DNA from: Streptomyces sp. B3I8
Lineage (GTDB): Bacteria; Actinomycetota; Actinomycetes; Streptomycetales; Streptomycetaceae
NCBI RefSeq assembly: GCF_030816915.1
Contig: NZ_JAUSYN010000002.1
Location: 5,407,501-5,471,500 of the forward strand
DNA length: 64,000 nucleotides
Direction of reading: 5' to 3'
Positions 17,283 to 33,866 of the stretch are shown here, in pieces; the stretch's first letter is position 1; each line of letters opens with the position of its first letter. A program made the position numbers and the translations under genes. The notes beneath the pieces were generated by a model. The model did no database searches. It was not told the DNA's origin and saw only the letters and a list, made by a program, of their open reading frames with translations.

Positions 17283-18961
17283 GCCATCAGCTCCTTCGCC
17301 GGTCGCGAGAGCGTCGCCGCTGTCGGCTCGTACGCCTCCTGCGGTGCCTCGTGGCCCGGGCGCAGCAGTTCCAGGGCCCTTTCGAGGGCGGCTGTGAGGA
17401 GGGTGACGCGCTCTGGGTCGCCGGGGTCCGCGAGCAGCAGGTGGGCGGCCGCGGCGCCCGCGTAGCAGCGTTCGTAGCGACGGGCGGTCTCGAACGCCTC
17501 GGGGGGTGTGTCGCGGCCGGCCGGGTACGGGCCCGCCATGGCGTCCGCGACCGCGGCCGACTCCTCGGCCAGGGCCCCGGCCAGGTCGTGGACCCGCTCC
17601 GGTACGGTGCCGGCGGCGGCGAGCGCGGAGAGCCGGCCGGCGGCGGCGGGCAGCGCCTGCACCACGCTGCAGCCGGTACGGCTCGTCAGGCGCAACGCCC
17701 CGAAGTCGAGCGGCGGGAGCGGTCCCGCGGAAACGGCGGTGGCGAGACCCGCGTTGTCGTGCCCGCCGGTGGTCATCCGGCGGGCAAGCAGGGGGAACTG
17801 GCTGATCAGCGCGGAGCGGTTCACCGCGGTGCTGCCGTCGAAGATGGCGACGACACGGTGGTCGCGTTCGAGTTTCTGGAAGCGGCCGTGCTCGTAGTGG
17901 TCGGTCAGGAAGCCACGCGCGCCGATGAGTTCGGCGAGGTCGTCGATGGCCGACTGGACGAGGTCCGGCACACCGGCCTTGACGACCGCCGACACCACGC
18001 TCATCTCCCCGGTCAGGCAGTGGGCCGAGCGCGCCGACAGCAGCGAGGCGGCGTCGGCGAGCGCGAGCGAGGCCGCCGCCCGTCCGAGCACCCGGCGGGC
18101 CAGCGGGAGCCGTGACAGGACGGTGCCGTGCAGGGCGCGCCCGGCCGCGAACCCGTGGGCCAGCCGCAGCGCGTGTTCCCCGGCGCCCAGCGACAGGGAG
18201 GTGCAGACGGTCCTGGTCAGCTGGAGGGAGCGCAGGACGATCTCCAGGCCGTCGCCGGCCCGGCCGGTCAGGGCGTCCTCGGGGACCCGCGCGCCCTCGA
18301 AGCGGACGCCGCTGATGTCGGCGCCCCGGACGCCGTGCGTGGGCTCCTTGGGCAGGGGGCGCCAACTGCCCGGCGCCAGCCCCTGCTTGTCGACGAGGAA
18401 CAGGCTGAACCCGCGCGGTCCGCCCTCGGACGCGGTACGGGCCAGCACCGAGACGAGGCGACCCCGGGTGGCGTTGTTGACGGGCCACTTGACGCCGTCG
18501 AGCCGCCAGCCCCCGTCCGGCGCGGGCACGGCGGTCAGCTCGCCGGCCAGCAGGTCGCTGCCGTGCCCGGGTTCGGTCAGCCCCCAGGACACCACCGCGC
18601 CGTCGAGGATCTCGGCGGCGAGATCCCGACGCTGGTCGTCCCGGCCGGCCACCCAGGTCGGAACCGAGCCCAGGAAGGTCTTGCCGTGCGCGACGGCGAC
18701 GGTCACGTCCCGGCGGGCCACCGCGCGCAGCGCCGCGACCAGCTCGGGCAGGCCGCCGGGTGCGCCGCCCAGTGCGGCCGGCACGTAGGCACGGGCGATG
18801 CCGCAGGCGTCCAGGACCGCGCAGGCCTCGGCGGGGAATTCCTCCCGGGCGTCCAGCCGGGCACTGGTCGCCGGGTGGAACGGCCCGTCCGCCGCGGCGT
18901 CCATGGCGGTCTCCAGGATGCCGGGCAGACCGGTCGGCCAGTCCGCCGCGCCGCCGCTCAC
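17279..18961 (-). CDS. Acyl-CoA/ACP dehydrogenase (long form), copy 1
   Basis: 560 residues from GTG 18961 in a GTGA overlap with the FAAL stop. The FAD-contacting segment VVSWGLTEPGHGSDLLAGELTAV and the substrate block WRLDGVKWPVNNATRG are clear, followed by GVRGADISGVRFEGARVP and a helical C-terminal domain with HRVVAIFDGSTAVNRSALI. The length matches starter-unit dehydrogenases rather than beta-oxidation enzymes. Two such enzymes next to a FAAL and ACP recall the ramoplanin and enduracidin clusters, where the starter is a 2,4-dienoyl chain, so a doubly unsaturated lipid tail is a fair inference. Confidence 0.88.
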   Translation of the reverse strand: MSGGAADWPTGLPGILETAMDAAADGPFHPATSARLDAREEFPAEACAVLDACGIARAYVPAALGGAPGGLPELVAALRAVARRDVTVAVAHGKTFLGSVPTWVAGRDDQRRDLAAEILDGAVVSWGLTEPGHGSDLLAGELTAVPAPDGGWRLDGVKWPVNNATRGRLVSVLARTASEGGPRGFSLFLVDKQGLAPGSWRPLPKEPTHGVRGADISGVRFEGARVPEDALTGRAGDGLEIVLRSLQLTRTVCTSLSLGAGEHALRLAHGFAAGRALHGTVLSRLPLARRVLGRAAASLALADAASLLSARSAHCLTGEMSVVSAVVKAGVPDLVQSAIDDLAELIGARGFLTDHYEHGRFQKLERDHRVVAIFDGSTAVNRSALISQFPLLARRMTTGGHDNAGLATAVSAGPLPPLDFGALRLTSRTGCSVVQALPAAAGRLSALAAAGTVPERVHDLAGALAEESAAVADAMAGPYPAGRDTPPEAFETARRYERCYAGAAAAHLLLADPGDPERVTLLTAALERALELLRPGHEAPQEAYEPTAATLSRPAKELMA

Positions 18962-20715
18962 GCGGGTTCCCCGTTCACCAGCGCGTCCACCACCGGTTCC
19001 AGGTGGGCGTGGACGGGGGTGAGGACGCCGTCGAGGAACAGCCGGCGCATCTCGCCGCGCTGCACCTTGCCGCTGGTGGTCTTGCGGACCGACCCGGGCC
19101 TGAGCAGGACCAGGCCGGCCGTACGCACCCCGAACTCCTGGTAGACCGTGGTGCGCATGTCCCGGGCCAGCTCCTCGTACTGCTCCTCGGTGAACCGGCC
19201 GCGGACCTCGTGCAGCACGACGATCTCCTCCCGCGGCACGGACACGGTGAACGCGGTGCCGGCCAGCGTGGCGAGCGCGGGGTGCCGGAGCCGCAGTTCG
19301 TGCTCGATGTCCTGCGGGTAGAGGTTGCGGCCGTGCACGATCAGCAGGTCCTTGCTGCGTCCGGTCACATAGATCTCACCGTCCTGCAAGGCGCCCAGGT
19401 CGCCCGTACGCAGGAACGGTCCTTCGCCTTCGGCGGTACGGGCGCCGAAGGTCTGCTCGGTGGCGTCCGGCCGGCCCCAGTAGCCCGTGGCCACGCTGGG
19501 ACCGCGCAGCCAGATCTCCCCCGTGGTGCCGTCGGGCAGTACCGTGCCGTCGTCCGGGTCCACGATCCGCACGTCGAGGTCCGGCACGTTCCCGCAGCCC
19601 ACCAGTTCGCGGACCGGTCCCCCGGGCGGTGGGGGCTGCAGGACGTGCTTCTCCAGGGCGTCGGAGTCGACGGGGGTGATCCGGGGCGGCCGGCCGGCCA
19701 GGCCGGACACGAAGACGGTGGCCTCGGCCATCCCGTAGCAGGGGGCGAGGGCCTCGGCGCGGAATCCGGCAGGGGCGAAGCGCTCGGCGAAGTCGCGCAG
19801 GGTGGAGGCCTGGATCGGTTCGGAGCCGTCGGCCGCGAACCGCCACCGGGACAGGTCGAGCCGCTCCAGCTGAGCGTCGGTCACCCGGCGCACGCACAGC
19901 TCGTAGGCGAAGTCGGGCGCGGCCGAGTATCCGATGTCGTAGCGGTCGATGAGGCCGAGCCACTGGTGGGGGCGCTTGAGGAACGCCATCGGAGACATGA
20001 GTGCGCAGCTGCTGCCGAGGAACAGGCCGGGCAGCAGCTGCCCCATCAGGCCCATGTCGTGGTACAGCGGGATCCAGCCGCCGAAATTGGTGTCCTCGCG
20101 CAGCCCGAGGGCGCGGCGCAGGCTGTCGGCGTTGTGCAGCAGATTGCCATGGTCGACCATGACGCCCTTGGGGTCGCCGGTGGACCCGGAGGTGTACTGG
20201 AGCAGGACCAGGTCGCGGGCCGCGGCCGAGGGGTCGCGCCAGCTGCCGGCGGCGCCGAAGTCCGCACTGTCGCTGGCCGCCACGGTGAAGCCGAGGCCCT
20301 CGGCGTCGATCCAGCGGCGTGCCTCGTCGAGCTGTCCGGTGTCGGTGAGCGCCACGCTCACCCCGGCGTCCAGCGCGATGCCGGTGACCCGGCGCTGCTG
20401 GTACCGGAACTGTCCGGGCATCGGCGAGGGCACCGCGATCGTGCCCGCGTACAGGCAGCCCAGGAACGCGGTGACGAAGGGCAGACCCGGCGGGTGCAGC
20501 AGCAGGACACGGTCGCCGGGCGCGCAGCGCTCCTGGAGCCAGGAGGCCACGCGCCGGGCCTCCGCGTCGAGTGCCGCGTAGTCGAGGGTGCGGGCGCCGT
20601 CGGGCGCGTCGTGGTCGTGGACGAAGGTGACCGCCGCCCGGCCGGGCCGTTCGGCGGCGTGGCGGCGCAGCAGGTGCAGGGCGCTGGGCCCGTCCAGCAG
20701 CGAGGAGTCGGTCAT
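18958..20715 (-). CDS. Fatty acyl-AMP ligase (FAAL)
   Basis: 585 residues from ATG 20715, overlapping the NRPS stop by ATGA. It has LLQYTSGSTGDPKGVMVDHGNLLHN (AMP-binding loop), the FAAL-like FGGWIPLYHDMGLMGQLLPGLFLGSSC, CYGMAEATVFVSGL and EIYVTGRSKDLLIVHGRN. PLYHDMGL and the long GIALDAGVSVALTDT stretch are typical of FAALs, which load fatty acids as adenylates onto ACPs without CoA. It should activate a free fatty acid and pass it to the ACP at 15232-15507. Coupling with NRPS and dehydrogenases makes it the lipo-initiation enzyme. Chain length is not predictable. Confidence 0.93.
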   Translation of the reverse strand: MTDSSLLDGPSALHLLRRHAAERPGRAAVTFVHDHDAPDGARTLDYAALDAEARRVASWLQERCAPGDRVLLLHPPGLPFVTAFLGCLYAGTIAVPSPMPGQFRYQQRRVTGIALDAGVSVALTDTGQLDEARRWIDAEGLGFTVAASDSADFGAAGSWRDPSAAARDLVLLQYTSGSTGDPKGVMVDHGNLLHNADSLRRALGLREDTNFGGWIPLYHDMGLMGQLLPGLFLGSSCALMSPMAFLKRPHQWLGLIDRYDIGYSAAPDFAYELCVRRVTDAQLERLDLSRWRFAADGSEPIQASTLRDFAERFAPAGFRAEALAPCYGMAEATVFVSGLAGRPPRITPVDSDALEKHVLQPPPPGGPVRELVGCGNVPDLDVRIVDPDDGTVLPDGTTGEIWLRGPSVATGYWGRPDATEQTFGARTAEGEGPFLRTGDLGALQDGEIYVTGRSKDLLIVHGRNLYPQDIEHELRLRHPALATLAGTAFTVSVPREEIVVLHEVRGRFTEEQYEELARDMRTTVYQEFGVRTAGLVLLRPGSVRKTTSGKVQRGEMRRLFLDGVLTPVHAHLEPVVDALVNGEPA

Positions 20716-22420
20716 GGGGCTGTCCTCTCGGCGCGCGCGGGCAGGAAGCGGGTGGCTTCGAAGTGGTCGAGGTAGCGGCCGACCAGCTCACGCTCGGGTG
20801 GCAGGCAGACGATGCCCGAACCGGCCAGCGCCGCCCGCAGGTTGGTGGTGTCGAAGACGGGCCGGCTGCCCCGGTAACCGAGGTCCTCGGCAGGCCGGTC
20901 GGAGTCGAACAGGGGCAGGAAGCGCGCGAGTTCGTTCTCCTCGCCCCGTTCGACGGCCCGGGTCAGCTCGGCGTACCAGTCGGCGTACGAGAGCCCGCGC
21001 AGCGGGTAACCGCACTCGCCGAGCAGCTCGACCAGCCGGTCCCAGGCGAGCGGATGGCCGCCCGGCAGGTTGAAGGCGGTGCCGTGGCCCCGTCCCCCGA
21101 GGGCGATGTGGGCGACCGCCGCGGCGCAGAAGTCGACCGGGGTCATCTCCAGGAACACGTCGAACTCCAGGGCCGCGCCGAGCTGGACGCAGCCTTTGAG
21201 GGTGGCGTTGAGGAACGTGTCCTCGGCGCAGGCGCCCGTGGTCTGGGCTCCGGTGATCTGACCGGGCCGGTAGACGCAGGTGGGCAGGCCCCGTTCGTGG
21301 GCCTGCGCCATCATGCGGTCGCCGACCCACTTGGTCTGCCGGTACCCGCCGACCACTCCCTCGGGGCCGGCCGCCGCGTCCTCCGCCCAGCGCTGCTCCC
21401 CGGGCCGGCCCGGATAGACCGCGAGGGAGGAGATGTAGTGCACCGGCTTGATCCGGTGCCGTGCGGCGAGCCGCAGCACCTCCTGGGTGCCGAGCACGTT
21501 GACCGGCTTGAGCCGCCGGTACGGCAGCGCGTAGCTGGACCAGGCACCGTTGTGGACGATCATCTGCACGTCGCGGGCGAGCCGTCGGTAGGTGCCGTGG
21601 TCGAGCCCGAAGTAGGGCCGGGCGAGGTCGCCGGGCACCCCGGTGAACCGTTCACCGTCGCCGTCCCGCCACACCCCGTACAGCTCCATCGCCGCCCGGA
21701 CCCGGTCCGCGGCCTGCCGGGGCGTGTCCGAGCGCACCAGGACGTACAGATGGGCGTCGGACCGGTCGAGCAGCTCACGCATCAGGAACGCCCCGGTGTA
21801 TCCGGTGCCTCCGGTGAGCAGGACGGTGGTGTACGGCGTCGGCGCCGGCGGGAGTGCGCCGTCCGCCGGTTCGATGTCGGCGGGCAGCACGGCCTCCGCC
21901 GCCAGGTCCGCGCCGGCGATCGACCGCGGGTGCCGGCCGCTGTCCGCGGTGGGCGCCGGGCCGTCCTGAGCGCCGAGGTGGCGGGCCAGGCGTTCCGGGG
22001 TCGGGTGGTCGAACAGGCCGCGCAGGCTCACCTGGAGGCCGGTCGCCGCACGCAGCCGGGCCGCCATCTGCGCCGCCGCGAGGGAGTCGCCGCCCAGTTC
22101 GAAGAAATTGTCCTTCAGGCCGACCTGGCCGACGCCGAGCAGATCTGCCCAGATGCCGGCGAGCTCGATCTCCAGGGGCGTCCGCGGCGCCACGTAGGCG
22201 GTGCCGGCACCGTCACCGTCGGGCACCGCGGGCAGCCGGCCGCGGTCCACTTTGCCGTTGGGCAGCTTGGGCAGCTCGGGCAGGACGACGAAACGGGAGG
22301 GGACCATCGCCTCCGGCAGCTGGTCGGCGGCGAACTCCCGCAGCCGGGTGCGGAAGGCGGCCCAGGCCGTCTGGGCCAGTGGATCGTTGGCCAGGGGCGG
22401 GGTGGATGTGTTCACGGTCC

Positions 22421-22424
<4 letters not shown>
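20712..22424 (-). CDS. NRPS: A-domain tail (A9-A10), carrier, terminal reductase
   Basis: 570 residues from GTG 22424 (GTGA overlap with the upstream NRPS stop). It begins with the missing end of an adenylation domain: LPEAMVPSRFVVLPELP (A9, about 36-52) and LPNGKVDRG (A10, catalytic Lys58). A carrier domain follows with NFFELGGDSLAAAQ (Ser114), then a thioester reductase (about 190-560) with VLLTGGTGYTGAFL for NADPH, VHNGAWSSYALPYRRL, and YRQTKWVGDRM with the catalytic Tyr/Lys. There is no thioesterase. Release should give an aldehyde, or an alcohol after a second reduction. A GTG three codons later is an alternative start, but 22424 reproduces the 4-base overlap seen through the operon. Confidence 0.93.
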
Positions 22425-29653
<7,229 letters not shown>

Positions 29654-29960
29654 GTCGATGTGACTCTCCCCCGTAGGGATCGCTTCGTGGCCCGGTGGAT
29701 GCACTCCGCGGACCGTTCAAAGCTGCCAAGAAATCTCGAAATCAGCCACTACTTGTTCGAGTAGTTGACGGACCGAAGAGAGGTGAGGTAAGGCGGCGCG
29801 CAGAGTGCGGAATCGGCCTCGCGATCGGCCGGAAAGCGTAGGTCGGACATGGGATCCCCTTTACCCGGGTCGGTTAACGTCGCATACGGGGTTCAGGGCG
29901 TCATGCCTCGCGAACACGTGCCGAAGCGATTGCTGCATCAGGCACACACCGGGGAGAAAA
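29654..29960. promoter_or_regulatory. Divergent promoter region, NRPS operon / LuxR regulator
   Basis: About 300 bases between the two divergent starts, noticeably less GC-rich than the flanking genes. GGGGAG about 12 bases upstream of ATG 29653 is the NRPS ribosome site; GGGGAG at 29951-29956 serves GTG 29961. Both promoters and any binding site for the LuxR protein must lie here; I cannot single out a convincing -35/-10 pair. Confidence 0.6.
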
Positions 29961-31208
29961 GTGAATTTGTACGGCCGTGTCCATGAGCAACGGGTATTAC
30001 GGCGATGTTTACACCGAATAAGGAGCAGGCCGAGTAATTTGGTCCTGCTGCACGGTCCGAAGGGCTGCGGGAAGACCGTCCTGGTCGATCGAATTTCGGA
30101 CACCGCGCGACGGACCGGCTTCGATGTCGTGAACGGCCCCGCGGCGCGGCACAGGAGACTGTTGCTGGCGGTTTCTTTGATGACGGGCCCGCCCCGTTCC
30201 CGGATATTTCCCGGCTCGGCCGAGCCGGACGCACCCACGCCTGGGCCGAACCTCCTGGACGCGGCCCTCGACGCCGAACTGCCGGGCCCTCGCCATGCCA
30301 CGGCCCGGCCTGTGCTCATCGCCCTGGACGATGTCGTCTGGGACGATCCCGACGTTCTGGCCGCCCTGCGCGGGTTGCCCGCCGCACCGTCGGACCGCCG
30401 TGTGGTGTGGCTGCTGTGCGGCACCGGGGGACCGGCCCCGCACGCGCTGTTCCGGCATCCGGACTCCGTCGGCCTCGCGCTCGGCCCGCTGGGACCTCAA
30501 GACGCGTTACGGATGGCCGCGGACCGGCTCGGGGAATCGCCGGACGCATCGGTGGAGCGCCTGATCACGGCCTGTGGCGGACATCCCGCCCTGTTGGGGG
30601 CGGTGCTGGACGAGCTGGTCGCCGGTGCGGGCCACAGGGTGCGCGGCGACGTCGCCGGTCCGGCGTCGACGGCACTTCCGCCGCGCGTGCTGACCACGCT
30701 GCTGCGTGCGGATCCCCGGCTGTCCGGCCCGGCCCGAGACCTCCTGCAGGAGCTCGCCGCACGGCAGCTCTCGCCGTGGACGAGCGAGTTGATGCGCCTC
30801 CCGGACGGCCGTGCGGTGTCCGTGCTCGCCTCCGTGCGCGAGGCCGTGGAGGCCGGTGTGCTCGTCCTCGACGGTGACCGGCTTCGCTTCCGCCATCCGC
30901 TGCTGTGCAGGGCCGCCGGCCTGCTGAGGCAGGAGCGGTCGGTGGACGACGGGGAGTGCGGTCTGCTGAGCCCCACCGAGCGGGCCATCACGCGGCTCGT
31001 CGCGGAAGGACTGACGAACCGCCAGATAGCCTCCCGCGTCAAGCTGTCACCTCATACCGTCAACTTCCATCTCCGGAAGATCTTCAAAAAGCTCGGCGTC
31101 TCCTCGCGCGTCGAACTGGTGGGAACCCGTCTCCGCCAGCTCCGCCCCGCTGACGACGCCTGCCCCACGCCGCCCGTCGATGAGAGCAGGCCCGCACACG
31201 CGGGGTGA
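29961..31208 (+). CDS. LAL-type LuxR-family regulator of the NRPS cluster, with three TTA codons
   Basis: 415 residues from GTG 29961. An N-terminal ATPase-like region has Walker A HGPKGCGKTVLVDRI (about 31-45) and a Walker-B-like VLIALDDVVWDD; the C-terminal LuxR helix-turn-helix is LSPTERAITRLVAEGLTNRQ through SPHTVNFHLRKIFKKLGVSS. It is shorter than classic LAL regulators (~900 residues) and lacks the TPR-rich middle. Leucines 13, 17 and 183 are TTA (29997, 30009, 30507), the rare codon read by bldA tRNA, so its translation should be tied to development. Divergent placement makes it the likely pathway-specific activator of the NRPS operon. Confidence 0.88.
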   Translation: MNLYGRVHEQRVLRRCLHRIRSRPSNLVLLHGPKGCGKTVLVDRISDTARRTGFDVVNGPAARHRRLLLAVSLMTGPPRSRIFPGSAEPDAPTPGPNLLDAALDAELPGPRHATARPVLIALDDVVWDDPDVLAALRGLPAAPSDRRVVWLLCGTGGPAPHALFRHPDSVGLALGPLGPQDALRMAADRLGESPDASVERLITACGGHPALLGAVLDELVAGAGHRVRGDVAGPASTALPPRVLTTLLRADPRLSGPARDLLQELAARQLSPWTSELMRLPDGRAVSVLASVREAVEAGVLVLDGDRLRFRHPLLCRAAGLLRQERSVDDGECGLLSPTERAITRLVAEGLTNRQIASRVKLSPHTVNFHLRKIFKKLGVSSRVELVGTRLRQLRPADDACPTPPVDESRPAHAG

Positions 31209-31602
31209 CAGGTCCGCCTCCGTCACCGACCGGAGAGGGACGGCGGACACACGGTCGGGTCGCCCCGCACCGCTCGCACTCCCCGCTGCCGGGCCGAACG
31301 CCGGACCCCTTGTGGATCGACACGGTTCATGGTGCCCGGGCGCGTCTCGGAGCGCGTCGTGGACGAGGGTGCCGTCGGCGACGCCAGGTGCCCTTTCTCG
31401 CCGAACAGCTCGGCGAGAACCATGCCGGGTTGGTCGATGGGTTCCGCGTGCCCCTCCAGTGGTACTCGTGCCCGCCGGACGGATCCCTCGTGTTCGACGA
31501 GGGCATCGGCCCGTCGTCGCGTAGGTGCGCGGCGGGTGGGCCGTGAGGGCGTGGGACACCGCCGCAGGTGAGGTGGGGCGCGGGGCGCGGGATGAATCGG
31601 TA
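31209..31602. other. Spacer with a possible short coding remnant
   Basis: No complete gene is supported. On the plus strand 31386-31530 one frame reads like real protein (VPFLAEQLGENHAGLVDGF and LQWYSCPPDGSLVFDEG) without a plausible start or ribosome site. It could be the remains of a lost gene. I do not recognise the family. Confidence 0.25.
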
Positions 31603-31603
31603 C

Positions 31604-31621
31604 TAATGGTTTGACACATTA
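31604..31621. promoter_or_regulatory. Palindrome TAATG-N8-CATTA overlapping a -35 box
   Basis: The inverted repeat extends to CTAATG at 31603-31608 and CATTAG at 31617-31622. A perfect -35 hexamer TTGACA (31611-31616) lies inside it; 17 bases on is CAGTGT, then ATG 31646. A protein bound here would block transcription. The same palindrome with the same spacing occurs at 33531-33548. Confidence 0.6.
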
Positions 31622-31645
31622 GGTGGTACGAGGCAGTGTGGGGGC

Positions 31646-32434
31646 ATGGTTCAGGTGTCTGCCGAGGTACCAGCACAGTCCGAAGCCCGGCTGAGGGCGG
31701 TGATGCGTCACTGCACTGTCGACTGGTTGCCCGGCACATGGGTCTTCCGTGAAGGCGCGGAGGCCGAGACCGCGGACGCTGCCCAGGCGGCGATCGCGAG
31801 AGTGAGCGACGAAGGCCGGGTGAGCGCCCTGATGCCGGGCGGCTCGGACGGCTCGGGTGGCTCGGACGGTGAGGTCTTCGCCGTCTTCCGCGTGATCCTG
31901 CCGGCCGGTGTCGACGACAGCGGCTTCGTGGGATGGTTCGCCGGCGCCGTCAAGGCCGCCACCGGGAGCGGTCTGTTCGTCATCTGCGGCTACGACCGCC
32001 GACGCGGCGGCATCTACGACTACTACGGCGTGCCGCAGGGTGTCGCCGGTGAAGTCAGACGCGTCGTCACCGCACTCGCGGGTGAACCGCTCGGTGCCGG
32101 AGGCACGGTCCTCCGGCCCGCACCGACCAGCCTCAGCCCGGTGTTCGGGCCACAGGCCGTGTTCTGTCTGGACCGGAACGCCGACGGAATCGTCGCCAGA
32201 TACGGCGGAGGGAACATCGCGCACGGGATGCTCGCCGCTTCGTGCGCGGCAGACGAAACAACGGCCACGTTCCGGTATCTGCACGTCGACGTCGACGGCA
32301 CCCCCCGAAGCGGAGACTTCGAGGGCCGACTCTTCCGTGACGCTTCCGGCAGTTGGGTCCTGTCGGCACCCTCGGTGCCGGGCGAGGACGCGTGGACGCG
32401 TGATCCGGCGCCGTTGGTGTTGCGCCAGGCGTGA
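31646..32434 (+). CDS. Hypothetical protein with shared operator
   Basis: 262 residues. No signal peptide or membrane span. The first half (about 1-100) reads WLPGTWVFREGAEAETADAA and includes a Gly/Ser/Asp repeat (GGSDGSGGSDG, about 63-75). The second half has FVICGYDRRRGGIYDYYGVP and a beta-rich C-terminus with ATFRYLHVDVDGTPRSGDFE. Third-position bias supports coding. It starts very close to the putative -10, so the mRNA leader is short or absent. I do not recognise the family with confidence. The TAATG-N8-CATTA palindrome in its promoter matches one in the promoter of the CGNR regulator gene, suggesting that regulator controls it. Confidence 0.75.
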   Translation: MVQVSAEVPAQSEARLRAVMRHCTVDWLPGTWVFREGAEAETADAAQAAIARVSDEGRVSALMPGGSDGSGGSDGEVFAVFRVILPAGVDDSGFVGWFAGAVKAATGSGLFVICGYDRRRGGIYDYYGVPQGVAGEVRRVVTALAGEPLGAGGTVLRPAPTSLSPVFGPQAVFCLDRNADGIVARYGGGNIAHGMLAASCAADETTATFRYLHVDVDGTPRSGDFEGRLFRDASGSWVLSAPSVPGEDAWTRDPAPLVLRQA

Positions 32435-32987
32435 TGCGTCGTCAGTGGGTGCTCGGCCCGAGGTCACCTTGCGGGTGGAGAGTGGCTGAGGGTGGCGCTC
32501 GACCGCCCCGCTCACGTGCCCGGCGTGGTGACGGAGGGTAGCCGCGTCGCCCGACTGCTCCCCGCCGTTGGTGACTTGCCGGACGCGGGAGGGGAGTTCA
32601 ATCACGGTCATGCCCACGTGTCCGGTCGCCGTCGCCGTCGCCGTCTCCGGCTCTGGTGCGATCAGTGCCTGTGCCTCGGCCTGTCGCCTTCACGTGAGAC
32701 GGCGGGCAGCCGTCCACCGCCCGAACAACCAGGGCAACTCACGCGTTCTTCGCAGCGTCGGCACTGTTCGGAGAGCGTGCGTTCCGCACCCCGTCCGGCG
32801 AGCACCCGGTCGTGCTACGCGAGCAGATACGTCATCGGAACGTCCAGGCCGACGAAGTCGACCTCGTCGGTTGCGAGGTGCACGAACGCGTTGACGATCG
32901 CGACGGCGCGCAACCGTCTCCCCGGCAGCGGGGCGGCGCCGGCGATCGGGAAGCCGGCTCAACTGTGGCGGACCGGTACGACCTCCG
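32435..32987. other. Gene-free spacer with a decayed minus-strand fragment
   Basis: About 550 bases without an intact gene. On the minus strand, from about 32960 to TAG at 32815-32817, one frame reads AAPLPGRRLRAVAIVNAFV then HLATDEVDFVGLDVPMTY with good codon bias, but it has no start and is preceded by an in-frame stop. It looks like the C-terminal remnant of a lost gene of unknown family. Confidence 0.3.
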
Positions 32988-33512
32988 TCACGAGTGACGG
33001 CGTGCGTGTGCCGCCACTCGGGCACGGTTGCCGCATACGCGCGTGTCGCACCAGCGACGGTTGGCACGTGTGCCGGCGAACACCTTGCGGCAGTCCGTGC
33101 CCTCGCACCGTCGCAGTCCGGCCGCCTGGGGGCTGAGGAGGAGGTCGACCGTCGATCGTGCGAGCAGATGAGAGATCGCTTCGAGGGGCGGCACCCGGCC
33201 CACGGCCGCGCCGCCGGCCGTCGGCCGCAGGCGAAAAGGTGCTGCTTCCAGTCCCGCGTCCGTCGCCAGGGCGAACGCGGCCGCGGAGGGTTTGCGGCCG
33301 TCGGCCACCGCGTGCAGTACCGACTGGGTGGCATCGCGGCGTTCCAGCAGGCTCCCCAAGCCGGCGGCGGTCAGCCGGTCGGCAAGCGGCTGCAGCGTCG
33401 GCCAGTTCTTCGTCCACCCGCGGAACTCCTCGAGCGTGCCGATCCGGTCCCGCAGCGAGGACGAGAGGGTGTTGGCGAAGGACACGGAGAGCGGTTCCGG
33501 GTCGGTGAGCAC
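32988..33512 (-). CDS. ABATE-domain / CGNR zinc-finger transcriptional regulator
   Basis: 174 residues from GTG 33512. The N-terminal half (SVSFANTLSSSLRDRIGTLE) corresponds to the ABATE ligand-sensing region and the C-terminus has the CGNR finger: LRRCEGTDCRKVFAGTRANR followed by RWCDTRVCGNRARVAAHARR with the expected four cysteines. This family contains stress-responsive DNA-binding proteins of actinobacteria. TAGAGT on the minus strand (33524-33519) ends six bases before the GTG, so the mRNA may be leaderless. The palindrome TAATG-N8-CATTA sits just upstream, which fits autoregulation. Confidence 0.85.
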   Translation of the reverse strand: MLTDPEPLSVSFANTLSSSLRDRIGTLEEFRGWTKNWPTLQPLADRLTAAGLGSLLERRDATQSVLHAVADGRKPSAAAFALATDAGLEAAPFRLRPTAGGAAVGRVPPLEAISHLLARSTVDLLLSPQAAGLRRCEGTDCRKVFAGTRANRRWCDTRVCGNRARVAAHARRHS

Positions 33513-33518
33513 TCCCGC

Positions 33519-33548
33519 ACTCTACCCGACTAATGGGTCAGGCCATTA
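33519..33548 (-). promoter_or_regulatory. Promoter and operator of the CGNR regulator gene
   Basis: The -10-like TAGAGT (33524-33519 on the minus strand) lies just before the GTG start. The palindrome TAATG (33531-33535), eight bases, CATTA (33544-33548) covers the spacer/-35 region. The half-sites and spacing are the same as at 31604-31621. Confidence 0.6.
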
Positions 33549-33614
33549 TTCGGGGGCGATGGAGGCCACCGGGCCGGGTGCGTCGGCGAGGGACTAGGCC
33601 GGGCAGCAACGCGG

Positions 33615-33866
33615 TCACGCTTCCGCCCCGCGGGGCCGGCAGGAGGTCACCCGGCGGTCGCGGACGTCCCCGGTGCCGCTGACAGTGCTTTCCTGGTCCG
33701 CTTTCCAGCGGGCGTACTTCCCGGGCAGGCATACGGCGCAGGGTCGGTGTCCGGCCGCGATCGCGGTCGCCTCGTCGGGGAAGAACACCCTGGGCTCCAC
33801 CGCATGGGGTGGCGGCGGAAGCCGTTCCCGCCACGGACCGGGCGGTGCCGCACGGGGAAGATCATC
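33615..33866 (-). pseudogene. Remnant of an Ada metal-binding domain protein
   Basis: The frame reads RVFFPDEATAIAAGHRPCAVCLPGKYARWK in two adjoining stretches, which is the C-terminal half of the small Zn-binding (Ada N-terminal-like) proteins that carry CAVCLP and a YARWK ending. The upstream half, which should carry the first cysteine pair (the DCPSA-type motif), is replaced by unrelated sequence (PRAAPPGPWRERLPPPPHA). Two of the four expected zinc ligands are therefore missing and no start is credible. It adjoins an alkyltransferase gene pair, so an older alkylation-repair locus may have decayed here. Confidence 0.55.

Noticed and set aside
31205..31546. 113-codon frame after the LuxR regulator
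   Set aside because: Part reads like protein but no ribosome site or recognised family; treated only as a possible remnant.
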